From: JACROF01 sp964533055
GTDB taxonomy: Bacteria > Patescibacteriota > Microgenomatia > Levybacterales > UBA12049
Assembly: GCA_964533055.1 (NCBI GenBank)
Contig: CAZHKZ010000002.1
Span: 1-64,000 of the forward strand
Direction of reading: 5' to 3'
DNA: 64,000 nt
The translations under genes were made by a program, and so were the position numbers. A model generated the notes under the pieces. That model had not been told where the DNA came from. It ran no database searches and worked only from the letters and a program-made list of their open reading frames with translations. Of the stretch, positions 18,667 through 28,249 are shown one piece after another. Positions within the stretch are counted from its first letter, which is position 1; every line of letters starts with the position of its first letter.

Positions 18667-20322
18667 ATGAAAACTACTTTGATCAAAAAGAATTCTATTA
18701 TTCTTATTTGTATACTTATCCTCGCAGCGCTTTTACGTTTTGTATCTCTTGATTCTAATCCACCCTCACTGAGCTGGGATGAAGTAGCCTGGGGCTACAA
18801 TGCCTATTCATTAGGGATTGATGGAAAGGATGAATTTGGACGATTTTTGCCGATAGATTTTCTTGAGTCATATGGTGATTTCAAGCCACCACTTTATGCA
18901 TATTTAGATATTCTACCAGTAAAAATACTGGGTCTAACTGATGCAGCGCCTCGAATTCCATCCGCCTTTTTCGGAGTGTTTACAGTTCTTGTAACCTACT
19001 TTTTATCCTTACGACTTTTTCCTAGGTCTTTGCGAAAAAAAGAATTTGCATTAGTTGCTGCATTTATTCTCGCAATATCACCTTGGCATATTATGCTCTC
19101 AAGAGGTGCATTTGAGGCAAATGTAGCACTCTTTTTTATAACAACAGCTGGCTACTTTTTTCTCAAAGGTGTTCAGGAAAAGAGTTGGAGCATTGTTGTA
19201 GCAGCGGCTTTATTTGCAGCATCTTTTTATATTTTCAACACTGCCAGAATTTTTTCCCCACTGCTTGTAGTTCTTTTTATATTGGTTTTTTGGAGGACAT
19301 TGTTGAGGATGAGGGTGAAGATTCTAGTAGCCATATTTGTTGGAATTGCTATGATCTTGCCACTCATCGGATTTCTGCTTTCACCTCAAGCGAGTCTACG
19401 TTTTAAGGAGGTAAATATCTTCTCAGATACCTCGATTGTGACAAATTCGAATCAAGAAATTACGAATGATAAAAATGCAGTTTATGGGAAGCTATTTCAT
19501 AATAGACGACTTGGTTATGCGACTGAATATGCAAAGCACTACATGGATCATTTCAATTTTTCCTTCCTTTTCTTAAAAGGCGATGAGAACTCTCGCTTTT
19601 CAACTATGGACGTTGGTGTAATGTATCTTTGGCAATTCCCAGCTTTATTAATTGGTGCCTTAGTACTATTTAGAAAGCGAGAAGGGGAGTGGTGGATCAT
19701 TCCGACATGGATACTTTTAGCGATTGTACCAGCTGCAGTGGCACGTGAGACGCCTCATGCGCTGAGAATTGAGAATGCGATTCCTTTTTATCAGATTTTG
19801 ACAGCGTACGGGCTTGTCCACCTATGGCATTCTCTCAAAGAAAAAATATTGTCTAACAAATGGACAACGACTATAAAATCTATTGGGGGGTTAATCATTG
19901 TTGTGTCATTTATATACTTTATATGGGGACTTACTGTGCACTATTCGCGTGAGACTTCAGTTGATTGGCAGTACGGCTATAAAGATTCTTTGAAATACGC
20001 CAAGGAAAATGAATCAAAATATGATCAAGTGCGATTTACCGGTAAGCTTGGTAGGCCATATATTTACTATCTCTACTATAATAGAATTCTCCCAGAAGAT
20101 TTCCGTCGAGATTCTACGATTCGTAGAGACGAGTTTGGGTTTGTGTATGTTGAAAGAGTGGGAAAGTATACTTTTGCGAGTCCTACGATTAATGAGGCTC
20201 CGTTTGGTGACAGTAATGTGCTTGTAATTGAGGATAGAAAGCGAGTGCCAGATAATGTGAAAATCTTAAAGAAATTTAATCTTTTGAACGGAGAGACTAT
20301 TCTTGTTGGATACACTTTTTAG
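18667..20322 (+). CDS. GT39 membrane glycosyltransferase, GYNAYS subfamily copy 1
   Basis: Protein of 551 residues with about 11 membrane segments and a C-terminal soluble tail of about 120 residues. Right after TM1 the loop reads SWDEVAWGYNAYS with DEFG a few residues later; the DE pair at about 38-39 is the expected GT39 catalytic site. A second loop has GDFKPPLYAYLDI. It is the first of four paralogues here sharing DE...NAY and DEYG/DEFG, with a tandem copy 1 nt downstream. It would glycosylate a lipid or protein acceptor outside the membrane. Confidence 0.88.
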   Translation: MKTTLIKKNSIILICILILAALLRFVSLDSNPPSLSWDEVAWGYNAYSLGIDGKDEFGRFLPIDFLESYGDFKPPLYAYLDILPVKILGLTDAAPRIPSAFFGVFTVLVTYFLSLRLFPRSLRKKEFALVAAFILAISPWHIMLSRGAFEANVALFFITTAGYFFLKGVQEKSWSIVVAAALFAASFYIFNTARIFSPLLVVLFILVFWRTLLRMRVKILVAIFVGIAMILPLIGFLLSPQASLRFKEVNIFSDTSIVTNSNQEITNDKNAVYGKLFHNRRLGYATEYAKHYMDHFNFSFLFLKGDENSRFSTMDVGVMYLWQFPALLIGALVLFRKREGEWWIIPTWILLAIVPAAVARETPHALRIENAIPFYQILTAYGLVHLWHSLKEKILSNKWTTTIKSIGGLIIVVSFIYFIWGLTVHYSRETSVDWQYGYKDSLKYAKENESKYDQVRFTGKLGRPYIYYLYYNRILPEDFRRDSTIRRDEFGFVYVERVGKYTFASPTINEAPFGDSNVLVIEDRKRVPDNVKILKKFNLLNGETILVGYTF

Positions 20323-20323
20323 G

Positions 20324-21967
20324 ATGAAGAAAAACACTTTTTTACTACTAGGGATCTTGCTAATTGCTTTCATTTTGCGTTTTTATGCGCTAGGTGATAT
20401 TCCAAAGTCACCAGATTGGGATGAGGCAGCACTCGGCTACAATGCGTATTCGCTTCTGCATACAGGCATGGATGAATATGGCACTAGACTGCCAGTTGTC
20501 TTACGCTCCTTTGATGATTATAAGCCAGCTCTCTATGCATACCTCTCTGTTCCCTCTGTTGCAATTTTTGGCCTCAATGTATTTTCAATACGACTCATCT
20601 CTGCTCTTTTTGGAGTTGCAACAGTTATAGCTTTTTATTTTCTTGTCAAAAAATTAACAAAGCATGATTTATTTTCTCTCATAGCAACTCTTCTTCTCGC
20701 AATTTCTCCATGGCATCTCCAGTTCTCGAGAACGGCATTTGAGGCAAATCTAGGCCTAAGTTTAATTGTCTTTACAGCATACTTTTTCCTCAAGGGAATT
20801 GAAAGGCACTGGTATTTGTCATTGAGCGCTTTTTTTGCTGGGCTTTCACTTTATGCTTATCAAAGTGAGAAGGTATTTACTCCTCTTTTCGTCTGCTTAC
20901 TCTTAGTGATTTATTTTAGAAACCTTATTCTTGTCAAGAAAAAATTCTTGATAACAGCCTTACTTGTAGGTGGTATTACTCTAACGCCATTTATTGTCTA
21001 TACCATACAAAATCCTGAATCACTGGCTCGAGCAAAAGGAACTGTTGCTCTTATGACTGAGCGGGAGAAAATAAAAAATGATAATAGATATCACGATAAT
21101 ATTGCACAACAAAATAGCTTAGGAAGAGTGATTGACTCAAGGTTTTGGGTATATGGGTCTACTATTGTAAGTGGGTACTTTTCCCATTTTGATCCTAAGT
21201 GGCTCTTCCTTGAGGGAGATAATCCTCGTCACCACGCGCCTGATATGGGAATATTGTATTTTTTTGAATTCCCACTTCTTCTGATGGGTATGTACGCTCT
21301 CTTTTTTGATAAAAAGTATCTTAAAACCAAGAATACTAAGTTGTTAATAGCTGGGTGGTTACTTTTATCTCCTCTTGCTCCATCGGTAACAAATGATGTT
21401 CCTCATGCCGTGAGAAGCCTAACCATGCTGCCTATGATCGAGTTTATTGTGGCATTAGGAGGGGTCTCTTTTTTCTCATTTATTAAAAATATTAGGGTAC
21501 ATGGAAGAAGTCTCATGTATCCATTTATCGTTGCTGGAGTAGTAGTCGTATTTTTCAATGTCAGCTACTATCTAGATCAGTATTATGTCCAAGCCCCTTA
21601 TTTCAATGCAAAGGATTGGCAGTACGGATACAAAGAGGTGGTGGCAAAGTTGGAGTCCCCAGAGTTTAGTGACATGAAGATTGTAGTTTCGGATGTTACC
21701 CCAATGGATCAGTCATACATCTTCTTTCTTTTTTATACTCAATTTGACCCGTCTAAATATCATGCGAGAATGGCTGAGTATGAGCGGACAGGTGTGCGTT
21801 CTTTTGATAACTATATCTTCAGAAAGATTGAGTGGGAAAAAGATGCGCAAGAAAAAGATGCTATCTATGTTGGATCACCAGATAATTTCTCTGGTGAAAC
21901 AATTGAATTTGGAGATGTATATTATCCCGATGGAACAAAAGCAATTGAGATTGTTAAACCACTATAG
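20324..21967 (+). CDS. GT39 membrane glycosyltransferase, GYNAYS subfamily copy 2
   Basis: Protein of 547 residues, paralogue of the preceding gene. After TM1 it reads DWDEAALGYNAYS and DEYG, then DDYKPALYAYLSV, with about ten further helices and a soluble tail. The ATG at 20324 is chosen over a TTG at 20303 inside the previous gene, because it gives the normal short cytoplasmic lead MKKN before TM1. Its stop at 21965-21967 is 1 nt from the stop of a convergent minus-strand gene, so no dedicated terminator fits between them. Confidence 0.88.
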   Translation: MKKNTFLLLGILLIAFILRFYALGDIPKSPDWDEAALGYNAYSLLHTGMDEYGTRLPVVLRSFDDYKPALYAYLSVPSVAIFGLNVFSIRLISALFGVATVIAFYFLVKKLTKHDLFSLIATLLLAISPWHLQFSRTAFEANLGLSLIVFTAYFFLKGIERHWYLSLSAFFAGLSLYAYQSEKVFTPLFVCLLLVIYFRNLILVKKKFLITALLVGGITLTPFIVYTIQNPESLARAKGTVALMTEREKIKNDNRYHDNIAQQNSLGRVIDSRFWVYGSTIVSGYFSHFDPKWLFLEGDNPRHHAPDMGILYFFEFPLLLMGMYALFFDKKYLKTKNTKLLIAGWLLLSPLAPSVTNDVPHAVRSLTMLPMIEFIVALGGVSFFSFIKNIRVHGRSLMYPFIVAGVVVVFFNVSYYLDQYYVQAPYFNAKDWQYGYKEVVAKLESPEFSDMKIVVSDVTPMDQSYIFFLFYTQFDPSKYHARMAEYERTGVRSFDNYIFRKIEWEKDAQEKDAIYVGSPDNFSGETIEFGDVYYPDGTKAIEIVKPL

Positions 21968-21968
21968 T

Positions 21969-22598
21969 TTAGGAGCGTTGCAGAACTGTGATATTAAGCC
22001 AGTGTTTTCCTTCTATCAGATCTTTATCTCTCCCATCATACTCAAAATATCCATTTGCTCGCCTCATCTCAGGCAGGTTTTTAAGAAAAATGATCGTATA
22101 CGTGTCACGCTCTTTATAGATAATACCTCTTTGGTCTTTAAAGATAATTTCACGACCATTTTTGACAGTTAGATAGTCCTGTGGAAGTGCAGTTAAATCA
22201 GTAAGATAATCAATGCTATAAAGTCTTTTACTTGTAAAGAAAAGGATGGCACTACTACTTGTTGCAAGTTTTGTCTCAGGTCCCACAACCTCCTTTGCTA
22301 AAGATAGCTGTTTGGGATCAAGTCCATGCGCATTGAAATTAAAATATCCTGGTGAGTAGAACTCTCTAAATTTCCAGTATGTTTGCTCGTCAATTTTGTT
22401 AGAAGTCTTAACAGATTTGATGAACTCATTCCAAACAAGTGTACGTTTAAAGGGAAAAAGAGAGCTTGAAACCTTTGGTACGAGTAGAAGGAATGAGAGA
22501 ATGAGCGCTAGGGAGACGCCGATAAGAAATACTACTGTTTGGCGCTCAGAACTGCTAGATGAGCTTTGTGTTTTTTGAGAGTGTTTACTATAATGCAT
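21969..22598 (-). CDS. Hypothetical single-pass membrane protein with extracytoplasmic domain
   Basis: Protein of 209 residues, the only minus-strand gene in the left 40 kb. A serine-rich cytoplasmic head (six consecutive serines at about 12-17) is followed by one membrane helix at about 23-45 and roughly 160 extracytoplasmic residues with short alternating hydrophobic stretches that suggest a beta fold. No family is recognised. It converges with the GT39 gene (1 nt between stops) and diverges from the 22604 gene (5 nt between starts). The promoter of that neighbour overlaps its first codons, so the two may be mutually regulated (inference). No clear promoter of its own was found. Confidence 0.75.
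   Translation of the reverse strand: MHYSKHSQKTQSSSSSSERQTVVFLIGVSLALILSFLLLVPKVSSSLFPFKRTLVWNEFIKSVKTSNKIDEQTYWKFREFYSPGYFNFNAHGLDPKQLSLAKEVVGPETKLATSSSAILFFTSKRLYSIDYLTDLTALPQDYLTVKNGREIIFKDQRGIIYKERDTYTIIFLKNLPEMRRANGYFEYDGRDKDLIEGKHWLNITVLQRS
22566..22594 (+). promoter_or_regulatory. Promoter TTGTGT-17-TATAAT for the 22604 unit
   Basis: -35 TTGTGT (22566-22571), 17-nt spacer and perfect -10 TATAAT (22589-22594), 9 nt before the GTG at 22604. A start 7 nt after the -10 would leave a leader of only about 3 nt. The element lies inside the 5' end of the opposing minus-strand gene. Confidence 0.65.
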
Positions 22599-22603
22599 AG
22601 AGT

Positions 22604-24289
22604 GTGAGAATTAAGAGATTTGACTTATTTTGTCTAGGTATTATCTTCGCAGAATCAATTGTATTCTTATTTGATTTTTTCATGAACCCGGGTAGATTTG
22701 CAAGTTTTGATGCCCCATTCCATATCACCAATATTGCTCAGTTTGCAAATTCCTTACTTGACGGTAATTTCCCGGTTGTTTGGACAGATGGATTTGCAAA
22801 TTATGGGCTTCCAATTGGTATTGTAGCACACCAAATGACCTCCTATTTAGGCGCCCTGTTCTCATTACTCTTTAATGATCCCTATATGGGTTTTAAGGCT
22901 GTTGCTTTTATTGGAGTTGCGGGATCAGCACTGCTTTATTTTGTTTTTTTGAAACTTTATTTTTCTCCTCAAGTTGCACTTGCAGGAGCGACTCTTTTTA
23001 ACCTCGCATCCTACAGGATCTTTAACTTTTATGTGAGAGGTGCGCTCCCTGAGATTTTTTCAGCCGTTTTTCTTCCCTTGATCCTTGTGGGGCTTTATTT
23101 TTTTATTGAGAAGAAAAATAGTAAAGGATTGTTTCTCTTTGCACTATCAATATTCCTGTTAGCGGTGACTCATCCATTTATGCTTCTCATTTATGGAATT
23201 ATCTATGGTCCTTACGCGCTCTATTTGCTATCAAAGAATGCTGGAGCAAAGTCTCTCCTTACAAAAAACTCAGTAAAGAAAGTTGTCTCGCTTTTTATTG
23301 CGCTCGGAATTGGCATTGTAAGTGCTAGTTTTTATCTCATACCTTTGAGTCGTGAAATAAGGTATTTTTATTACGGTCTCAACCCATCTAATCTTGAGCC
23401 GAATAGCTTTTTTTCATTTTCGTCATTCCTTAATTTCTCATGGCCGTATTTTACGCCAACTGAGACCTTCCCTCGTGGCCATATAGTGACATTGGGGATA
23501 CTTGAGCTTGTTGGATTGTTAGCGGGGATTGTTCTACTCGTTGTGCTTTTGAGAAAGAAAGAAAAGACAGAAAATGATGGATTTGTTATTTTTTCTGGGA
23601 TTATCGCTCTCATTCTGATTTTCTTTATGACCTCACTTTCAAGTGTTTTTTACACCTACTTACCTCTGCTTAATCAGATTCAATTTCCCTGGAGAATGAT
23701 CTCTGGTCTTATTTTTATTATCCCAATTTTTTATTGCTATGTATTTTCAAAGAAGAATTCTCTCTTTCTTCTTGGCATATTTATGATGATTATTTTGTTG
23801 TTGAGACTACCTGAGTTATATGGTAAGAATTACACATATATCCCCAAAAGTAGCTATGACAAGACTCTTATTAATGTCCACTCAGTACTTATGAACACGA
23901 TTTGGACAGGAAAGACTGAAGAGTATCCTGTGAAGTCTTTGAAGGGAGAAATAATTGAGGGGAATGGCAGCATTGTTAAAAGAGAAGAGCATGTCGCAAA
24001 GAGAGAGTACGAAGTTCAAGCAGATAGTGCGATCAGGCTTGTAGATAATACATTTTACTTTCCAGGGTGGAAGGTATTTGTTGATGGGGTAGATACTCCT
24101 ATTGAATTTCAGGACCCATCATATAGGGGAGTGATTACATACGCTGTGCCAGCAGGATCGCATCAGGTCGAGGTAGTATTTAAAGATACAAAGATCCGTT
24201 TAGTCAGCAAGATTTTGAGTCTTGGGGGCCTGATATTTTTGACTGGACTATTTATCATGAGAAAAAGAGTAGGTAGAATTATTTTTTAA
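22604..24289 (+). CDS. PTPS-related GT-C membrane protein, copy 3
   Basis: Protein of 561 residues starting with GTG. The first loop carries SFDAPFHITNIAQF, GNFPVVWTDGF and NYGLPIGIVAHQ, the PTPS-related signature with NYGLP in place of GYGYP. About ten helices are followed by an extracytoplasmic tail with FYFPGWKVFVDGVD and VPAGSHQVEVVF, then a last helix. It forms a tandem pair with the 24294 gene, sharing long motifs through its whole length. It heads a new transcription unit with a promoter of its own. Confidence 0.88.
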   Translation: MRIKRFDLFCLGIIFAESIVFLFDFFMNPGRFASFDAPFHITNIAQFANSLLDGNFPVVWTDGFANYGLPIGIVAHQMTSYLGALFSLLFNDPYMGFKAVAFIGVAGSALLYFVFLKLYFSPQVALAGATLFNLASYRIFNFYVRGALPEIFSAVFLPLILVGLYFFIEKKNSKGLFLFALSIFLLAVTHPFMLLIYGIIYGPYALYLLSKNAGAKSLLTKNSVKKVVSLFIALGIGIVSASFYLIPLSREIRYFYYGLNPSNLEPNSFFSFSSFLNFSWPYFTPTETFPRGHIVTLGILELVGLLAGIVLLVVLLRKKEKTENDGFVIFSGIIALILIFFMTSLSSVFYTYLPLLNQIQFPWRMISGLIFIIPIFYCYVFSKKNSLFLLGIFMMIILLLRLPELYGKNYTYIPKSSYDKTLINVHSVLMNTIWTGKTEEYPVKSLKGEIIEGNGSIVKREEHVAKREYEVQADSAIRLVDNTFYFPGWKVFVDGVDTPIEFQDPSYRGVITYAVPAGSHQVEVVFKDTKIRLVSKILSLGGLIFLTGLFIMRKRVGRIIF

Positions 24290-24293
24290 TCAT

Positions 24294-25991
24294 ATGAGAT
24301 TTTTTAAGGATAACTTTTCATCTCTTCTTTTTCTTTTACTCCTCTCAGTAGTGACCATTCTCCCAGCACTTTTATACCCCCAGAGATCAGCCAACATGGA
24401 CGGCATTGTTCATACTCTTGTTCCAAATCTTTTCGCAAAGGCAATAAGTCAGGGCGACTTCCCTGTGACATGGGTTGATGGGTTCGCAAATTATGGGCTA
24501 CCACTTGGAATTATTTCTCATCAAGTGACCACATACTTAACTGCATTTATTATCCTTATTGTTCAAAATCCAGTAGTTGCATTTAATATAGTCGGTTTTA
24601 TCGGAATTCTTCTCTCGAATATTTTTTTCTTTCTCTTTTTAAAAAAATACTTTTCAACACCTACGTCACTCACCGCAGTAGTTCTCTTTAATTTCTCACC
24701 ATATAGAATTCTTAATTTTTATATTAGAGGTGCAATGCCTGAATTCTTTGCCAGCGTGTTCATACCCCTCATACTCCTCAGCCTTTTTGGCATATTTAAG
24801 GAAAGAAGAGTGTCAAGCTTTTTCCTCCTCATCCTGTCGGTGTGCTTTCTCATATTGACCCATCCTTTTATGTTAGTGGTAAGCCTCTTTCTCGTTGTTC
24901 CATACATTCTCTTTCTTACTGTTACAGATGAGAAAATAGGTGAGTGGATAAGATCCTTTTTTAGAAAGAATATTCGTCCCATTATCGTGTCTTCTCTTGG
25001 TTTTGTAGTTGGCACAGGAATAGCATCTTATTTTCTCCTTCCGCTTCAAAAAGAGATTCAGTATTTTTATTATGGACTTTCTCCAAATCATCTAACCGCC
25101 AATAGCTATCTCACTCTTTATAATTACGTCGCCAACCCATGGGCTTACTTTACGAAGCTTGATATTGTGCATAGAGGATTCCTCATTAATGTGGGAATAA
25201 TTGAATCACTTCTGGTTGTTTTAGCAGGAGGATTTTTTCTTTATAAAATTGTGAGTCTCAGAAGAGCCTATAAGGTAAGTATTGTTGATTTTGGCTTCTT
25301 TTGCTCCCTTATCATTATCTTTATGATGAGTCCATGGAGCACAGTTTTTTATGAGAAAATCCCAATGTTAAGTAACGTGCAGTTCCAATGGCGAATGCTT
25401 TCAGGCTTTATATTTCTTCCCCCTATCATCGCAGCCTTTTTTCTCTCGAAGGTATCATCGCTAAAGTATCATGTACTTCTCATCCTCACTGTCCTTGTAG
25501 TAATAATGCCTCAACTTTATGGAAAGAACTACACGCAGTACCCACAAGGGTATTACTCGTTTACGCCATTGAATCTTCATGCGACTGTTATGAATACGAT
25601 TTGGAGTGGTGAGTCAGGAGAGTATCCTGTAGGTAAGCCTAAGGCTGAAATTATCCAGGGAGATGGATCGGTAAAGATTGAGAAGATGAAAGATTCACAG
25701 AGAGCATATCTTATTAATGCAAAGAGTGATGTCCGCGTTGTTGATCGAACATTCTATTTTCCTGGATGGAATCTTTTAGTTGATGGCGTAAATCAACCGA
25801 TTCAGTTCCAAGATCCTCTCTACAGAGGGGTTATTACCTATGATGTTCCCAAAGGTGATCATCGTATAGTGCTTGATTTTAAGCCAACAAAAACACGAAT
25901 GGTTGGGGAATATCTTTCACTATTCTTTATAGGTATAGTAGTAGGTATGTATTTATTTAGAAAAAAGATCCAGAGATTTATGCGAGAATAA
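24294..25991 (+). CDS. PTPS-related GT-C membrane protein, copy 4
   Basis: Protein of 565 residues and close paralogue of the 22604 product. Shared elements in order are GDFPVTWVDGFANYGLP, FYIRGAMPEFF, IQYFYYGLSP, QFQWRM, MNTIWSGE and FYFPGWNLLVDGVN, with RGVITYDVP at the end. The similarity over the full length points to a recent local duplication. It starts 4 nt after the previous stop, so the two are co-transcribed. Both copies look complete, which argues for two active enzymes of different specificity (inference). Confidence 0.88.
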   Translation: MRFFKDNFSSLLFLLLLSVVTILPALLYPQRSANMDGIVHTLVPNLFAKAISQGDFPVTWVDGFANYGLPLGIISHQVTTYLTAFIILIVQNPVVAFNIVGFIGILLSNIFFFLFLKKYFSTPTSLTAVVLFNFSPYRILNFYIRGAMPEFFASVFIPLILLSLFGIFKERRVSSFFLLILSVCFLILTHPFMLVVSLFLVVPYILFLTVTDEKIGEWIRSFFRKNIRPIIVSSLGFVVGTGIASYFLLPLQKEIQYFYYGLSPNHLTANSYLTLYNYVANPWAYFTKLDIVHRGFLINVGIIESLLVVLAGGFFLYKIVSLRRAYKVSIVDFGFFCSLIIIFMMSPWSTVFYEKIPMLSNVQFQWRMLSGFIFLPPIIAAFFLSKVSSLKYHVLLILTVLVVIMPQLYGKNYTQYPQGYYSFTPLNLHATVMNTIWSGESGEYPVGKPKAEIIQGDGSVKIEKMKDSQRAYLINAKSDVRVVDRTFYFPGWNLLVDGVNQPIQFQDPLYRGVITYDVPKGDHRIVLDFKPTKTRMVGEYLSLFFIGIVVGMYLFRKKIQRFMRE

Positions 25992-25995
25992 TTTT

Positions 25996-26547
25996 ATGAA
26001 ATACATTTATATTTTTATAGTATTTCTCTATCTTGCGATTACAACAGCTCTGTATTTCCAGCGAAATAGTGAGAGGATGTCATTGCCACTCACACCTTTT
26101 GTCTCTGATGATGCTTCAGCTCAAAGATTAGCATATAGCTTTGCATATGACACCACAGATAATTCTCTTTTTATTGTAAGATTGGTTCATAATAAGGTTG
26201 AAACATCTCTCCATACATTTTTCTCATCAGCACTTAGGGCAGCAGACATACCCTTTCTCTTTGGCCTCTCAAAGACAGTTTCTTCACCTTATCAAATGGA
26301 TTACAAGATACCCCCATTATTCTTAGTTGAATTACCCTTCTTTTTATTCTCTTGTTGGTACTTCATAACTAGGTACGAAAATGAGAAAAAAACTGTGATA
26401 GTCTTTGCACTTTCAGGAATAGTGAGTCTTATGATTGTGGGACTCTTTACCCCAGCTCTTCATCCATTGACTTTGCTTCCCCTTGTTCTCTGTATAAGAA
26501 CGTTCACAGGTATTGGTGTTGTTAGTTTTATAAAAAGTAAAAAATGA
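25996..26547 (+). CDS. Small multi-pass membrane protein, putative GT39 companion (I)
   Basis: Protein of 183 residues with an N-terminal helix, an extracytoplasmic segment of about 80 residues and about three C-terminal helices. It resembles the 32173 product: both have a YD element, an NKV motif, a D-I-x-FL turn and a GIVSL helix in the same order. Both lie directly beside a GT39 gene of the GYNAYS type. No named family is recognised. A role as an accessory or partner subunit of the adjacent transferase is inferred from context. It overlaps the GT39 gene by 4 nt. Confidence 0.75.
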   Translation: MKYIYIFIVFLYLAITTALYFQRNSERMSLPLTPFVSDDASAQRLAYSFAYDTTDNSLFIVRLVHNKVETSLHTFFSSALRAADIPFLFGLSKTVSSPYQMDYKIPPLFLVELPFFLFSCWYFITRYENEKKTVIVFALSGIVSLMIVGLFTPALHPLTLLPLVLCIRTFTGIGVVSFIKSKK

Positions 26548-28205
26548 AAGAAAAAATTTGTATCGTTGTATTTATCTGTATAGGGATCTTTTTGCGTGTT
26601 TATCAATTTGGCTCAGTACCCGCGGGTCTTTTTTCGGATGAAATATCTATTGCTGTTAATAGCAAGACGATTGCTCAAAGTGGAGTTGATGAATACGGAA
26701 GGACATATCCATTTGCATTTGAATCGCTTTCAGATTATAAAATGCCTGGATATATTTATCTCAGCGCAGTTGCATACAAAATTTTTGGTCCATCAGTTGC
26801 ATCAGTACGAATTACTGCACTCATTGCCTCTCTAATTAGTATCTTCTCATTCGCGTATTTAGCACAACTCCTTTTTCCTAAGAGGAAAAATATTTTTCTC
26901 TATACGTGTCTTGTTGTTTCTCTTTGCCTATTTCATATTCATTTTTCTCGAATTGCATATGAGACGATGCTGGCTACGATGTGGCTCAGTATATTCCTCA
27001 TTGGTTTTTGGAAAGTTGTCCATGAAAAGATACGGTTACACTGGGTAGTCATCACTATCTGCTGTGCAATCTTTAGCATGTGGTCTTACTATGCCCCTCG
27101 TTTTATCATCCCATTATTCTCTTTTGGCTATCTATTCTATTTAATGCTAATGGCGGAGAAGGGGAAGCGACTTTCATATCGACCCTGGCTGATTGTACTT
27201 GCTGCGACAGTAATAGCGTACCTCCCGACATTTTTTGGATCCAAAATTGACAATAGGCCTCTAAGCTATCTTATGTCAGATACGGGTGGGGGAATAATTG
27301 CATCGGTTTTACTCAAGGCAAGATCAGTTCTCGCATCATTCACTTGGATATTCAACCTTGAATTCTTATTCGATAAAGGTGATCAATTTGCTTTTAGACA
27401 TGGTACAAAAAATAACGGTGTCTTTATGAGTATATTTTTAGTTCCATATATTCTTGGCCTCCTTTTTATTTTTAAAAACTTTGCTATGAAGAACAAATCA
27501 ATAGTATTTATTTGCATGTTTGCGATTGTAGCGGGGCTCCCGTCATCCCTGACATCACCGGTTCCTTACGCACCAAGACTGCTTCCAATGGTCCTTCCAC
27601 TAACTCTACTTATTAGCTTAGGCATTGTTGGATGCAGAACATTACTTGAGAAAACGAGGAGGTTTGTGCAGATAGGGATTATAGTGGGAGTAGTATGCTT
27701 GCTTATGTATCAAATTCTTGTCTTCAGCCATCTTTACTTTGTTCATTTTGCGAAAGACAGTCAGCCAGAATTCTCGCAAGCATCAGTTGACCTGGGAAAA
27801 TATATTGCCATTCAGCATGCTAGTGCACCTGAAAATAATATTTATTACTTGAATGGTAAGAGTTGTCATAATTGGGGGCACGATGATCTTTATTTATGGT
27901 ATTACACAGAACTTCCAAATAAAGAGTTGATCGCATGGAATAATTTGTTTAGAGATGAGAGATATAAAGAATCGAGCCCATTTGATGCGTATGACCATAT
28001 CATTGCCCCATCTGGTCATATCGGCTCTATCTTTATTAATTTACCACTTGAGGAAGTAATCTCTGCTCCAAAAGGGTCATTGATAGTTCGATGTGGTATC
28101 AATGAATCGTCTATTGAGAAGAATAATGAGAAAATTGTAAAGGCCTTTTATATGTATCCAAAAGAAAGTAGAGAGCTTTTTTATATTGTGACAGTTAAGC
28201 TCTAG
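26544..28205 (+). CDS. GT39 membrane glycosyltransferase, GYNAYS subfamily copy 3
   Basis: Protein of 553 residues with about 11 helices. The first loop reads FSDEISIAVNSKTI with DEYG downstream, so the DE pair is retained but GYNAY is altered to AVNSK. SDYKMPGYIYLSAVAYKIFG follows in the second loop. The soluble tail of about 140 residues has NGKSCHNWGHDDLYLWYY, rich in aromatics and histidines. It overlaps its small companion gene and ends a unit; a 44-nt gap follows. It is the most divergent of the four paralogues in the loop that binds the donor. Confidence 0.85.
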   Translation: MKEKICIVVFICIGIFLRVYQFGSVPAGLFSDEISIAVNSKTIAQSGVDEYGRTYPFAFESLSDYKMPGYIYLSAVAYKIFGPSVASVRITALIASLISIFSFAYLAQLLFPKRKNIFLYTCLVVSLCLFHIHFSRIAYETMLATMWLSIFLIGFWKVVHEKIRLHWVVITICCAIFSMWSYYAPRFIIPLFSFGYLFYLMLMAEKGKRLSYRPWLIVLAATVIAYLPTFFGSKIDNRPLSYLMSDTGGGIIASVLLKARSVLASFTWIFNLEFLFDKGDQFAFRHGTKNNGVFMSIFLVPYILGLLFIFKNFAMKNKSIVFICMFAIVAGLPSSLTSPVPYAPRLLPMVLPLTLLISLGIVGCRTLLEKTRRFVQIGIIVGVVCLLMYQILVFSHLYFVHFAKDSQPEFSQASVDLGKYIAIQHASAPENNIYYLNGKSCHNWGHDDLYLWYYTELPNKELIAWNNLFRDERYKESSPFDAYDHIIAPSGHIGSIFINLPLEEVISAPKGSLIVRCGINESSIEKNNEKIVKAFYMYPKESRELFYIVTVKL

Positions 28206-28234
28206 TATCTTGCAATTATCCCTGGTATATCACA

Positions 28235-28243
28235 TGCTAAGAG
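28235..28243 (+). promoter_or_regulatory. Possible extended -10 TGC-TAAGAG, 6 nt before ATG
   Basis: TGC (28235-28237) and TAAGAG (28238-28243) precede the ATG at 28250 by 6 nt, the same geometry as the stronger leaderless sites. The hexamer matches TATAAT in only three positions, so it is weak. The same bases AAGAGG could serve as a ribosome binding site with a 5-nt spacing. Confidence 0.3.
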
Positions 28244-28249
28244 GTGTAT

